Below, one piece after another: positions 33,163-44,200 of a stretch of 64,000 bases of DNA. The notes beneath the pieces were generated by a model, which did no database searches, was not told where the DNA came from, and was given only the letters and a program-made list of their open reading frames with translations. The stretch comes from Flectonema sp. DT1601 (taxonomy: Eukaryota > Euglenozoa > Diplonemea > Diplonemida > Diplonemidae): assembly GCA_964019425.1 (NCBI GenBank), contig OZ025827.1, forward strand, positions 682,001 to 746,000, read 5' to 3'. A program made the translations under genes and the position numbers. Position 1 is the stretch's first letter; the number at the start of each line of letters is the position of its first letter.

Positions 33163-36069
33163 ATGAGAGTTCCATCCGCTGTTGCGGCACTGACGCTGGG
33201 TCTCTCCCAGACCGCAGGCGCCGACCTGACTGCGATGCTGCAGTCGGCAACGTTTCTGAATGAAGGAGTTTGGACGAACACCAGCGGGACTACAATCGTG
33301 ATCCAAGAGGGACTTTACCTCGAGCCGGAGAACATAACGAAAGCTGAATTCGCTTGGGCTGACATAAGCTTGACACCGCAGGTATACTCAGACAGGGTGA
33401 ACGCGTGGAAGCCAAGTCCCATTAAGGAGGGAGTCGACTTGCCTGGAAATGATTTGTCGCAGGTAACAGTTGCGACTCAGGCTGACTGCGACAACGCCTG
33501 CCACGGAAACGTGAACTGTCGTGCGTGGGTGTTTGCCCCCAAGGCCCCGGCAAAGCTTGGAAGTTGTGAGAAGGGGGGAACCTGCTGCTACCTAAAGAAT
33601 GGAATTCCAACTGGAGTCATCTCGTCCTTTCCGTTGTCTTCTCGTGTTGTGAGAATGTCTTACGGTGAGGATGATGCGCACCCAGCCGTCGGAATACGGT
33701 CTGCCCCGCCTTTGGGAGGCCTCGCGACGGGAACGATCGAACTTCGTGGGGATGGAACCCTCACGGCCTGGACTGTTGAGAACAACAGCCCCGGTGGTTC
33801 CGCTAAATTCCCAAAGCAAAAGCACGCCTTCTTCGCTGCCCGTGTGCAGGACGGTCCGAAGACCTGGTCCCGCGTCCTCCAGACGCATCCTGAGGGGGCC
33901 GTTTCGGGATCGGGTGTGTCGGAGCTGCACTTCGGGGGTTCACCACCGATGACCCGCCTGCAGGTGAAGGATGCTGCGCAACCGAACGTCGACATTTCCC
34001 TGTTCGGATACGGTCGTTTGTCCTCCGGCAACATGAACAAGTCGCACCACCCTGCGATTGCGTTCTCGATGGTTTTCACCAACAAGGGTTCAAAGTCTGT
34101 GAACGTGGCTTCTCTTTTCAACCTGCCAACGTACAACGAGAACATCGACAGGAATGGTACGGTGTTGTCGACCTTCAGCACCGCTTCAGAGGTTGCTTGC
34201 ATGTCGAAGTGCACTGCTGATGCGGCGTGTGGTAGTTGGAAGTTAGTTAAGAACACTTGTTCGTTGATCAAGGAGATGCCGTACTACGCATTCATGGACG
34301 GAGTGAACAGCGGGACTCCTGTGACGGTGTCGAAGAAGAGCCCGTTGTGCGTCGGTCTGGACAAGAGGGGAAACGCTGCGATGTCTGGAGGATACACGGT
34401 GTGCGGTACTGGCGGGAAGGTCACCATGGGAAGCGGTTCGAAGAAGTCGTTTGGACAGTTTTCCGCTGACGGGTTCCTCGACAACACCGTTGGGCTGGAC
34501 GACTCGATCTCGCTGTCTGTGAACGAGACGGTGGCAGCTGGTGAGACGGTGACCTTGACGATCATCCTTGGGTACTACTTCCCGAACCACAACTACTTGA
34601 ACCAAATGCTGGGGAACCAATACACTAAGTTTTTCACTTCGGCGACGGACTCTGCTGAGCAGCTGATGTCTGGGTTGACGGATGTGGTTGCCGATGCGCT
34701 TGCGATCCAGAACCCGCTTCTGAAGAGCACCCTTCCGGAATGGTTGTCGGATACGTTGATCGGTCAGCTTCACCACATGAGGTCCGCGATGTGGTTCCAC
34801 GACGGACGTTGGAGGCAGTGGGAGGCCTACGACTGTGTGAATGTGGACTCCGTTCACAACGACGGTGAGCGTCACATTCCGTACATCATGTTGTTCCCTG
34901 AGTCGACAAAGAGCAAGATGATTGGATGGGGTAAGACACAGCTCGCTAACGGAATGATTCAGGAGCAGTTGGCGTGCGGCTGCATGGGTGGAATTGATCC
35001 TCACTTCGAAAGCGGTTGTGGAAGAAGGATGTCTGACGTATCTTCGATGTACATTGTTTACTTGTTGGAGCTTCTGAGATGGAACAACGACCAGGACTTT
35101 GTGAAGGAGTGGTTCCCAACTGCGAAGAAGGCTGCCGACTGGCACATCTCCGTCTCGACATTCCACAACATGCCGTACAAGTTGCAGACCACCTACGACG
35201 TGCTCGCCCTCAACCAGTACGAAACCTGTTCTTACTCTGCTGTATTCCACATTCTTGCTATGAGAAGCATGGCTGAGCTGTGCGTGTTCATGGGTGAGAC
35301 TGCGGAGGCCAAGAAGTACAACGACGCTGCGAAGGCTGCACAGGAGTCGTTTGAGAGCATCATGTGGAATGAGGAACTTGGTGCTTACATGGCGTACTAT
35401 GGAGGAAACGAGACCATCATGGCTGATACTTTCTATGCGCAGGTGTTGGCGTACACTGTCGGTTTGGAGACATTCGTGAACGAGACGAGACTCATGAAGC
35501 ACTTGGAGACTGAGCAGAAGGTGAACTTCGATGGTGTCGGTCTTCAGATTCTGACAGGACGTGCTGGACACACTGACCCTGACATCTGGATGATGGCCAA
35601 CGGTGATCACGGGGCTTTGTTGCTCCGCAATGCGAAGACGAGCAGCGATGTGGATCGCGCGTTGTCTGAAACCGAGACTCCGTTCAAGAGAATCCGCACA
35701 GGTTTGAATGATGTTTGGAATGCGGCCGGCATCCTCAGAGGAAACTATGGAAGGTTCCCGGGATCGAACTACTTCACATCTCACTACGGGTACTACATGA
35801 CCGTGTGGCATGCGATGTTGGCGATGACGAAGCAGGTAGTGAACCTTCCTGAGGGAATTGTGTCCTTCGACCCCGCGTTCGCGACAAGCGAAGAGTACTC
35901 GCTGCCTGTGTTCATTCCGGGTGTCGTTGGTGAGCTCAGCAACGACCAGAAGCAGTGGAAGCTTTGCCTCACTACGGGAACCCTCGCTGATGTTACGGTC
36001 ACGGTGAATGGCAAGTCTGCTCCGAAGACGACCCTTTCTGCTCCGAACTGTGTTTCGGTTGCCTGGTGA
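33163..36069 (+). CDS. Secreted GH116-type glycosidase with two PAN-like domains
   Basis: 968 residues, no intron, with signal peptide MRVPSAVAALTLGLSQTAGA. The N-terminal GH116/GBA2 signature is clear: PPLGGLATGTIELRGDG, then AWTVENNSP. The (alpha/alpha)6 barrel spans about 520-930: MRSAMWFHDGRWRQWEAYD, LFPES, EQLACGCMGGIDPHFE, TYDVLALNQYETCSYSAVFH, LNDVWNAAGILRG and HYGYYMTVWHAMLAM. In the family the acid/base Asp lies in a TYD segment like that at about 676, and the nucleophile Glu lies before an N-x-DV segment resembling QWEAYDCVNVDSV; both are from memory. Two Cys-rich PAN/apple-like insertions (about 100-165 and 333-390) interrupt the N-terminal beta region. GH116 enzymes cleave beta-glucosides, beta-xylosides or glucosylceramide; the substrate here is unknown. 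G+C and codon use are clearly higher than in neighbours. Confidence 0.82.
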   Translation: MRVPSAVAALTLGLSQTAGADLTAMLQSATFLNEGVWTNTSGTTIVIQEGLYLEPENITKAEFAWADISLTPQVYSDRVNAWKPSPIKEGVDLPGNDLSQVTVATQADCDNACHGNVNCRAWVFAPKAPAKLGSCEKGGTCCYLKNGIPTGVISSFPLSSRVVRMSYGEDDAHPAVGIRSAPPLGGLATGTIELRGDGTLTAWTVENNSPGGSAKFPKQKHAFFAARVQDGPKTWSRVLQTHPEGAVSGSGVSELHFGGSPPMTRLQVKDAAQPNVDISLFGYGRLSSGNMNKSHHPAIAFSMVFTNKGSKSVNVASLFNLPTYNENIDRNGTVLSTFSTASEVACMSKCTADAACGSWKLVKNTCSLIKEMPYYAFMDGVNSGTPVTVSKKSPLCVGLDKRGNAAMSGGYTVCGTGGKVTMGSGSKKSFGQFSADGFLDNTVGLDDSISLSVNETVAAGETVTLTIILGYYFPNHNYLNQMLGNQYTKFFTSATDSAEQLMSGLTDVVADALAIQNPLLKSTLPEWLSDTLIGQLHHMRSAMWFHDGRWRQWEAYDCVNVDSVHNDGERHIPYIMLFPESTKSKMIGWGKTQLANGMIQEQLACGCMGGIDPHFESGCGRRMSDVSSMYIVYLLELLRWNNDQDFVKEWFPTAKKAADWHISVSTFHNMPYKLQTTYDVLALNQYETCSYSAVFHILAMRSMAELCVFMGETAEAKKYNDAAKAAQESFESIMWNEELGAYMAYYGGNETIMADTFYAQVLAYTVGLETFVNETRLMKHLETEQKVNFDGVGLQILTGRAGHTDPDIWMMANGDHGALLLRNAKTSSDVDRALSETETPFKRIRTGLNDVWNAAGILRGNYGRFPGSNYFTSHYGYYMTVWHAMLAMTKQVVNLPEGIVSFDPAFATSEEYSLPVFIPGVVGELSNDQKQWKLCLTTGTLADVTVTVNGKSAPKTTLSAPNCVSVAW

Positions 36070-38255
36070 AGTTGAAAATATTTAATGGATTATTTGACAA
36101 AAAACGTTTTTATTATTATTATTATTATTATTATTTATTTACTGTTATTTATTTATTTTTTTTTTTTTTTTTTGCTTCTTCCACAACAGCAGTCGAGTGG
36201 ATATTACTTCACAAAACTATGTTGCGGCTCGTCGTTTGTGCAATAATATATTGCTTGCTGTTTGGTTTGTTTATTTTTTTTTCTCTTCGGCTGCCATCTT
36301 TTTTTTGGTTGCTTCAATAACGTTTAGCGTCATAATCATGTTGTTTTTTTTGATTGAAATTTAATTAATATTTTTCGTTTGTCGTCGCATTGACTGCTTG
36401 AGTATGTTCTTGCAAGATGCACCATGGCAATAAGAAAAGATTCCATCTCAATACAAACATGGTTAGTAGCACGTGATGTTTTTACAATCAGCTGACTTGG
36501 TCTTCTTGATAAAAAAGTTTGTTTATACAAAATGGAGTACACCATGTTGTTATTGCGTGGTAGAAACAATTTAAGAATCGGAGTGTAGTTTCAAAACTGC
36601 ACTTGCGTGAAATTAATAATAATTTCGTTGTTTTAATTGATTTGATCTAAAACTCAAGTAGCAAGTCTGCTGTTTGCGGTTTTTATTTTTTCCTCTCAAA
36701 TTATTTGTATTTCCCTCTCAAATTATTTCTTTTCTCTCCTCTCTTCTTTCTCTCCTCTCTTTCTTTAACAGAAAGCTTATCTGTTTATGAGGTTTAAAAT
36801 AATCGGCGGCTGTTTGAAAAAAGTTGTTTAATTAATTCTTATTACAGTACATAAAATTATTAGTTTTGGTTTTCATCAAGTATCCTGTCCTGTGATCATT
36901 GCAGCTTCTGAAATTTCCCAGGATTAAGAAACTGTGAAACTGTGAAAGTCAGAACGAGGGTATCGTTAAGGCACAGACGTGGTCGTTTTACGAATTCCCT
37001 AACTCGAAAATTGTGCTGAAGTTCTCGACTTGTAGGAAACCTTCAGCTACTACTTTATTACACATTTTTACTCAATTTATAATATTTTTGTCACTCCGTT
37101 AGCTAACCCATAAAGGACGGCCGTAAAAACCGGTTTTTTTTTTGACTTCTTTGAAAAAAAAGAGCAAATGGGGAAACGGGCGCTCGGAAAGGTGACAAGA
37201 CAAAGTGAACCACCATTGCCTGCCCCGTTAAAAATACACACACATTCACCTAAAGGGTGAACAGAATAATGGAAAACACCACTAATTCTAAAGACAAAAT
37301 AAGCTCAGTTCTCGTGACTCCTTGCCCCTCTTCAATTTTGATGTTGTTGTGGGTAACAACTACAAATATTTTTCAGTCAAGTACTTGATATTAATTTTGT
37401 TTTTAATACCTAAAGTTGTTACTGTTTTTTAACATTGTCAAAGTTTCACTCCCCTTTGTAAGATTTAAGTGGTAATCGCCAAGCTAGGACACATATAAAC
37501 CTTACACCCCTGACATCCATAAGTGATCCTCACTCGAGTATTGTGATGCTTACATTGTCTATAGCAGCGCCCAACGATGGATGGGTAGTGCTCAGTGGCG
37601 CTGAATATGTGTGGGAAGTGCGAACCCGAGTCAATAGTAGATGTGGTATCGATTGTCTTGTCTCTCGATGTCCCCGTCACTGACGAGTTGCTCTTCTACA
37701 TATTGTACAGCGCTTCAATCCGTATCTGCTACGCCTTCTGGGTTCGTAGACTTCTTTCATTGTTGAAAAGGAAAAGTCATAAAGGAGAGTCTGATAAAAA
37801 CAATCACACGAATTAACCACATAACAAGATTCTTGCATCATAAGCCTCATGTTGTCTAAGCTTTCCCATTTTCTCTGCTGAAGAAAATGATGATGAGAAA
37901 GACAAAGGAGAACCAAGTTAACACGAAGCAACTCATTCACGAAGAGGTAATGGGAAAACGGCACCGCATGCTTGTACAATTGCATTTTCGACCACGGCCT
38001 AAAATAGGCCGGGGGAAAGGTTGGCACCGTCACACCACCACATCGCGAGTCAGAAAGGCCCTCATCGCAAGTTCAACTTCCCGCTGATGCTCCGATGAGC
38101 CTATTACTCCTGGATCCACCCTCGATGATTCTTAATTGATTGATCGTCATTAATACTAACTTTATTTGTATTAACTCAGAACCTGTACATCATTAAAAAT
38201 GATTCACGAGAATTCACTTAATTTAATTCATTTATTCAACAGTTAAATTTAAACC
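36070..38255. other. Intergenic region with transposase relic and array edge
   Basis: Holds ATT-triplet and T-runs near 36112-36173, a polypyrimidine tract with duplicated CCTCTCAAATTATTT (36694 and 36714) ending in AACAG at about 36770, a minus-strand transposase-like fragment (37465-37680), and from about 38130 the 5' flank shared with the other array copies. No intact + strand gene seen. Confidence 0.55.
37465..37680 (-). mobile_element. Relic of piggyBac-like transposase C-terminal zinc ribbon
   Basis: The minus strand reads HYPSIVGRCYRQCKHHNT followed by RVRITYGCQGCKVYMC. The pattern C-x3-C, R-x-TY-x-C-x2-C-x3-MC resembles the Cys-rich finger that ends piggyBac-family (DDE_Tnp_1_7) transposases, where C-x2-C, T-x-Y-x-C-x2-C and LC are usual. 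Upstream on the same strand (to about 38033) frames are broken and no catalytic core is recognisable, so this would be a decayed fragment of a DNA transposon. The similarity is short and rests on spaced cysteines. Confidence 0.4.
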
Positions 38256-41200
38256 ATGAGATTACTCAGTCTCTTTATTTTGCTTCCTTTATTGGGTGTT
38301 GTTAGTTCACAATTGGTAGTATCACCTCCAACTGAGCCGGTAGTTTCACCTCCAACTGAGCCTGTAGTTTCACCGCCAACTGAGCCTGTAGTTTCACCGC
38401 CAACTGAGCCTGTAGTTTCACCTCCAACGGAGCCTGTAGTATCACCTCCAACGGAGCCTGTAGTTTCACCTCCAACGGAGCCTGTAGTTTCACCTCCAAC
38501 TGAGCCTGTAGTTTCACCTCCAACTGAGCCGGTAGTATCACCTCCAACTGAGCCGGTAGTATCACCGCCAACTGAGCCGGTAGTTTCACCTCCAACTGAG
38601 CCGGTAGTATCACCTCCAACGGAGCCAGTAGTTTCACCTCCAACTGAGCCTGTAGTATCACCTCCAACGGAGCCTGTAGTTTCACCTCCAACTGAGCCGG
38701 TAGTATCACCTCCAACTGAGCCTGTAGTATCACCTCCAACGGAGCCTGTAGTTTCACCTCCAACTGAGCCGGTAGTATCACCTCCAACGGAGCCAGTAGT
38801 TTCACCTCCAACTGAGCCGGTAGTATCACCTCCAACTGAGCCGGTAGTATCACCTCCAACGGAGCCAGTAGTTTCACCTCCAACTGAGCCTGTAGTATCA
38901 CCTCCAACGGAGCCAGTAGTTTTACCGCCAACTGAGCCGGTAGTATCACCTCCAACGGAGCCAGTAGTTTCACCTCCGACTGAGCCGGTAGTATCACCTC
39001 CAACTGAGCCGGTAGTATCACCTCCAACGGAGCCAGTAGTTTCACCTCCAACTGAGCCGGTAGTATCACCTCCAACGGAGCCAGTAGTTTCACCGCCAAC
39101 TGAGCCGGTAGTATCACCTCCTACGGAGCCTGTAGTATCACCTCCAACTGAGCCGGTAGTATCACCTCCAACGGAGCCAGTAGTTTCACCGCCAACTGAG
39201 CCGGTAGTGTCACCTCCAACGGAGCCAGTAGTTTCACCTCCAACTGAGCCTGTAGTATCACCTCCAACGGAGCCAGTAGTTTCACCAACTGAGCCGGTAG
39301 TATCACCTCCTACGGAGCCTGTAGTATCACCTCCAACTGAGCCGGTAGTATCACCTCCAACTGAGCCGGTAGTATCACCTCCAACTGAGCCTGTAGTATC
39401 ACCTCCAACGGAGCCAGTAGTTTCACCGCCAACTGAGCCGGTAGTATCACCTCCAACGGAGCCAGTAGTTTCACCTCCAACTGAGCCTGCAGTATCACCT
39501 CCAACGGAGCCTGTAGTTTCACCTCCAACGGAGCCGGTAGTATCACCTCCAACGGAGCCAGTAGTTTCACCTCCAACTGAGCCTGTAGTATCACCTCCAA
39601 CGGAGCCAGTAGTTTCACCGCCAACTGAGCCGGTAGTATCACCTCCTACGGAGCCTGTAGTATCACCTCCAACTGAGCCGGTAGTATCACCTCCAACTGA
39701 GCCGGTAGTATCACCTCCAACGGAGCCAGTAGTTTCACCGCCAACTGAGCCTGCAGTATCACCTCCAACGGAGCCTGTAGTATCACCTCCAACGGAGCCA
39801 GTAGTTTCACCTCCAACTGAGCCTGTAGTATCACCTCCAACTGAGCTGGTAGTATCACCTCCAACTGAGCCGGTAGTATCACCTCCAACGGAGCCAGTAG
39901 TTTCACCTCCAACTGAGCCTGTCGTATCACCTCCAACTGAGCCGGTAGTATCACCTCCAACGGAGCCAGTAGTTTCACCGCCAACTGAGCCGGTAGTATC
40001 ACCTCCAACGGAGCCAGTAGTTTCACCGCCAACTGAGCCGGTAGTATCGCCTCCTACGGTGCCTGTAGTATCACCTCCAACTGAGCCGGTAGTATCACCT
40101 CCAACGGAGCCTGTAGTATCACCTCCAACTGAGCCGGTAGTATCACCTCCAACGGAGCCAGTAGTTTCACCTCCAACTGAGCCTGTAGTATCACCTCCAA
40201 CGGAGCCAGTAGTTTCACCGCCAACTGAGCCGGTAGTATCACCTCCAACGGAGCCAGTAGTTTCACCGCCAACTGAGCCGGTAGTATCACCTCCTACGGT
40301 GCCTGTAGTATCACCTCCAACTGAGCCGGTAGTATCACCTCCAACGGAGCCTGTAGTTTCACCGCCAGCTGAGCCTGTAGTATCACCTCCAACTGATCCG
40401 GTATTATCACCTCCAACGGAGCCTGTAGTTTCACCTCCAACGGAGCCAGTAGTTTCACCTCCAACTGAGCCTGCAGTATCACCTCCAACGGAGCCGGTAG
40501 TATCACCTCCAACGGAGCCAGTAGTATCACCTCCAACTGATCTGGTAGTATCACCTCCAACTGAGCCGGTAGTATCACCTCCAACGGAGCCAGTAGTTTC
40601 ACCGCCAACTGAGCCTGTAGTATCACCTCCTACGGAGCCTGTAGTATCACCTCCAACGGAGCCAGTAGTTTCACCTCCAACTGAGCCTGTAGTATCACCT
40701 CCAACGGAGCCAGTAGTTTCACCGCCAACTGAGCCGGTAGTATCGCCTCCTACGGTGCCTGTAGTATCACCTCCAACTGAGCCGGTAGTATCACCTCCAA
40801 CGGAGCCTGTAGTATCACCTCCAACTGAGCCGGTAGTATCACCTCCAACGGAGCCAGTAGTTTCACCTCCAACTGAGCCTGTAGTATCACCTCCAACGGA
40901 GCCAGTAGTTTCACCGCCAACTGAGCCGGTAGTATCACCTCCAACGGAGCCAGTAGTTTCACCGCCAACTGAGCCGGTAGTATCACCTCCTACGGTGCCT
41001 GTAGTATCACCTCCAACTGAGCCGGTAGTATCACCTCCAACGGAGCCAGTAGTTACACCTCCAACGGAGCCTGTAGTTTCACCTCCAACTGAACCTGTAG
41101 TGTCACCGCCAACTGAGCCTGTAGTGTCACCGCCAACTGAGCCGGTAGTTACACCTCCAACGGAGCCTGTAGTTTCACCTCCAACTGAACCTGTAGTGTC

Positions 41201-44200
41201 ACCGCCAACTGAGCCTGTAGTGTCACCGCCAACTGAGCCGGTAGTTACACCTCCAACGGAGCCTGTAGTTTCACCTCCAACTGAACCTGTAGTGTCACCG
41301 CCAACTGAGCCTGTAGTTTCACCGCCAACTGAACCGGTAGTTACACCTCCAACGGAGGCGGTAGTTTCACCTCCAACTGAACCTGTAGTGTCACCGCCAA
41401 CTGAGCCGGTAGTTTCACCTCCAACGGAGACTGTAGTTTCACCTCCAACTGAGCCAGTAGTGTCACCGCCAACTGAGCCGGTAGTTTCACCTCCAACGGA
41501 GCCTGTAGTTTCACCGCCAACTGAGCCGGTAGTTTCACCTCCAACGGAGCCTGTAGTTACACCTCCAACGGAGCCTGTAGTTTCACCTCCAACTGAACCT
41601 GTAGTGTCACCGCCAACTGAGCCTGTAGTGTCACCGCCAACTGAGCCGGTAGTTACACCTCCAACGGAGCCTGTAGTTTCACCTCCAACTGAACCTGTAG
41701 TGTCACCGCCAACTGAGCCGGTAGTTTCACCTCCAACGGAGCCTGTAGTTTCACCGCCAACTGAGCCGGTAGTTTCACCTCCAACTGAGCCTGTAGTATC
41801 ACCGCCAACTGAGCCGGTAGTTTCACCGCCAACTGAGCCGGTAGTTACACCTCCAACTGAGCCAGTAGTGTCACCGCCAACTGAGCCGGTAGTTTCACCT
41901 CCAACGGAGCCTGTAGTTTCACCGCCAACTGAGCCGGTAGTTTCACCTCCAACTGAGCCTGTAGTATCACCGCCAACTGAGCCGGTAGTTTCACCGCCAA
42001 CTGAGCCGGTAGTTACACCTCCAACGGAGCCTGTAGTTTCACCGCCAACTGAGCCGGTAGTTTCACCTCCAACTGAGCCTGTAGTGTCACCGCCAACTGA
42101 GCCGGTAGTTTCACCGCCAACTGAGCCGGTAGTTACACCTCCAACGGAGCCTGTAGTTTCACCGCCAACTGAGCCGGTAGTTTCACCTCCAACTGAGCCT
42201 GTAGTGTCACCGCCAACGGAGCCTGTAGTTTCACCGCCAACTGAGCCGGTAGTTACACCTCCAACGGAGCCTGTAGTTTCACCGCCAACTGAGCCGGTAG
42301 TTTCACCTCCAACTGAACCTGTAGTGTCACCTCCAACTGAGCCGGTAGTTACACCTCCAACGGAGCCTGTAGTATCACCTCCAACTGAACCTGTAGTGTC
42401 ACCGCCAACTGAGCCGGTAGTTTCACCTCCAACGGAGCCGGTAGTTTCACCTCCAACTGAGCCAGTAGTGTCACCGCCAACTGAGCCGGTAGTTTCACCT
42501 CCAACAGAGCCTGTAGTGTCACCGCCAACTGAGCCGGTAGTTTCACCGCCAACTGAGCCGGTAGTTTCACCGCCAACTGAGCCAGTAGTGTCACCGCCAA
42601 CTGAGCCGGTAGTTTCACCTCCAACGGAGCCTGTAGTTTCACCGCCAACTGAACCGGTAGTTTCACCTCCAACGGAGCCTGTAGTTTCACCGCCAACTGA
42701 GCCGGTAGTTTCACCTCCAACGGAGCCTGTAGTTTCACCGCCAACTGAGCCTGTAGTATCACCTCCAGCGGAGCCTGTAGTTTCACCGCCAACTGAGCCG
42801 GTAGTTTCACCGCCAACTGAACCGGTAGTTTCACCTCCAATGGAGCCTGTAGTTTCACCGACAACTGAGCCGGTAGTTTCACCTCCAACTGAGCCGGTAG
42901 TTTCACCTCCAACGGAGCCTGTAGTTTCACCGCCAACTGAGCCGGTAGTTTCACCTCCAACGGAGCCTGTAGTTTCACCGCCAACTGAGCCGGTAGTTTC
43001 ACCTCCAACGGAGCCTGTAGTTTCACCGCCAACTGAGCCTGTAGTATCACCTCCAACGGAGCCTGTAGTTTCACCGCCAACTGAGCCGGTAGTTTCACCT
43101 CCAACTGAGCCGGTAGTTTCACCGCCAACGGAGCCTGTAGTTTCACCGCCAACGGAGCCTGTAGTTTCACCGCCAGCTGAGCCTGTAGTGTCACCGCCAG
43201 CTGAGCCTGTAGTTTCACCGCCAACGGAGCCTGTAGTTTCACCGCCAACGGAGCCTGTAGTTTCACCGCCAACTGAGCCTGTAGTATCACCTCCAACGGA
43301 GCCTGTAGTTTCACCGCCAACTGAGCCGGTAGTTTCACCTCCAACTGAGCCGGTAGTTTCACCGCCAACGGAGCCTGTAGTTTCACCGCCAACGGAGCCT
43401 GTAGTTTCACCGCCAACTGAGCCGGTAGTTTCACCTCCAACTGAGCCGGTAGTTTCACCGCCAACGGAGCCTGTAGTTTCACCGCCAACGGAGCCTGTAG
43501 TATCACCTCCAGCGGAGCCTGTAGTTTCACCGCCAACTGAGCCGGTAGTTTCACCTCCAACGGAGCCTGTAGTGTCACCGCCAGCTGAGCCTGTAGTATC
43601 ACCTCCAACTGAGCCGGTAGTTTCACCTCCAACGGGGCCTGTAGTGTCACCGCCAACTGAGCCTGTAGTGTCACCGCCAGCTGAGCCTGTAGTATCACCT
43701 CCAACTGAGCCGGTAGTTTCACCTCCAACGGAGCCTGTAGTTTCACCGCCAACTGAGCCGGTAGTTTCACCTCCGACGGAGCCTGTAGTTTCGCCACCAA
43801 CTGTACCAGAAGTAACGCGTCCTGCTGATAACAGCATCAGTTTTGAAGTTGTAGCAGAGTTGAGTGATCTGGTAACTCAGATAGACACGTTGGTAGCTGC
43901 CGCTTCTTCATCATTAGGTGGAAATGCTCGTTGCGATATGTTGTGTCAGGGAAGTAATTGTTTGAAATGTGATGGCACTGCTGTTACTCAAAGATCTGTT
44001 ACTACTCTGGTGAGAGGAAATTGGAAAGTGATTTTGATTATAATTAATAATGAAAATGGAAGCATCACAAAAGAAGCTATCGATAGTTCTTTAAAGAATG
44101 TCTTGTCAAACAATGCAGTTATTGGATACGTTGAAGGAAGTGCTGCTGTTGTTGTTGTTGTTGTTACTGACGTCCCACAAGTTGTTGTCGTTAACGATGG

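Noticed and set aside
34243-35811. 522-codon minus-strand frame inside the GH116-type gene.
   Set aside because: A shadow of a G+C-rich gene on the other strand with no recognisable motifs.
38316-43808. CRISPR-like or satellite interpretation of the 24-bp repeats.
   Set aside because: Units are directly adjacent with no spacers, in frame, flanked by conserved coding ends, and in a eukaryotic intron-bearing context.
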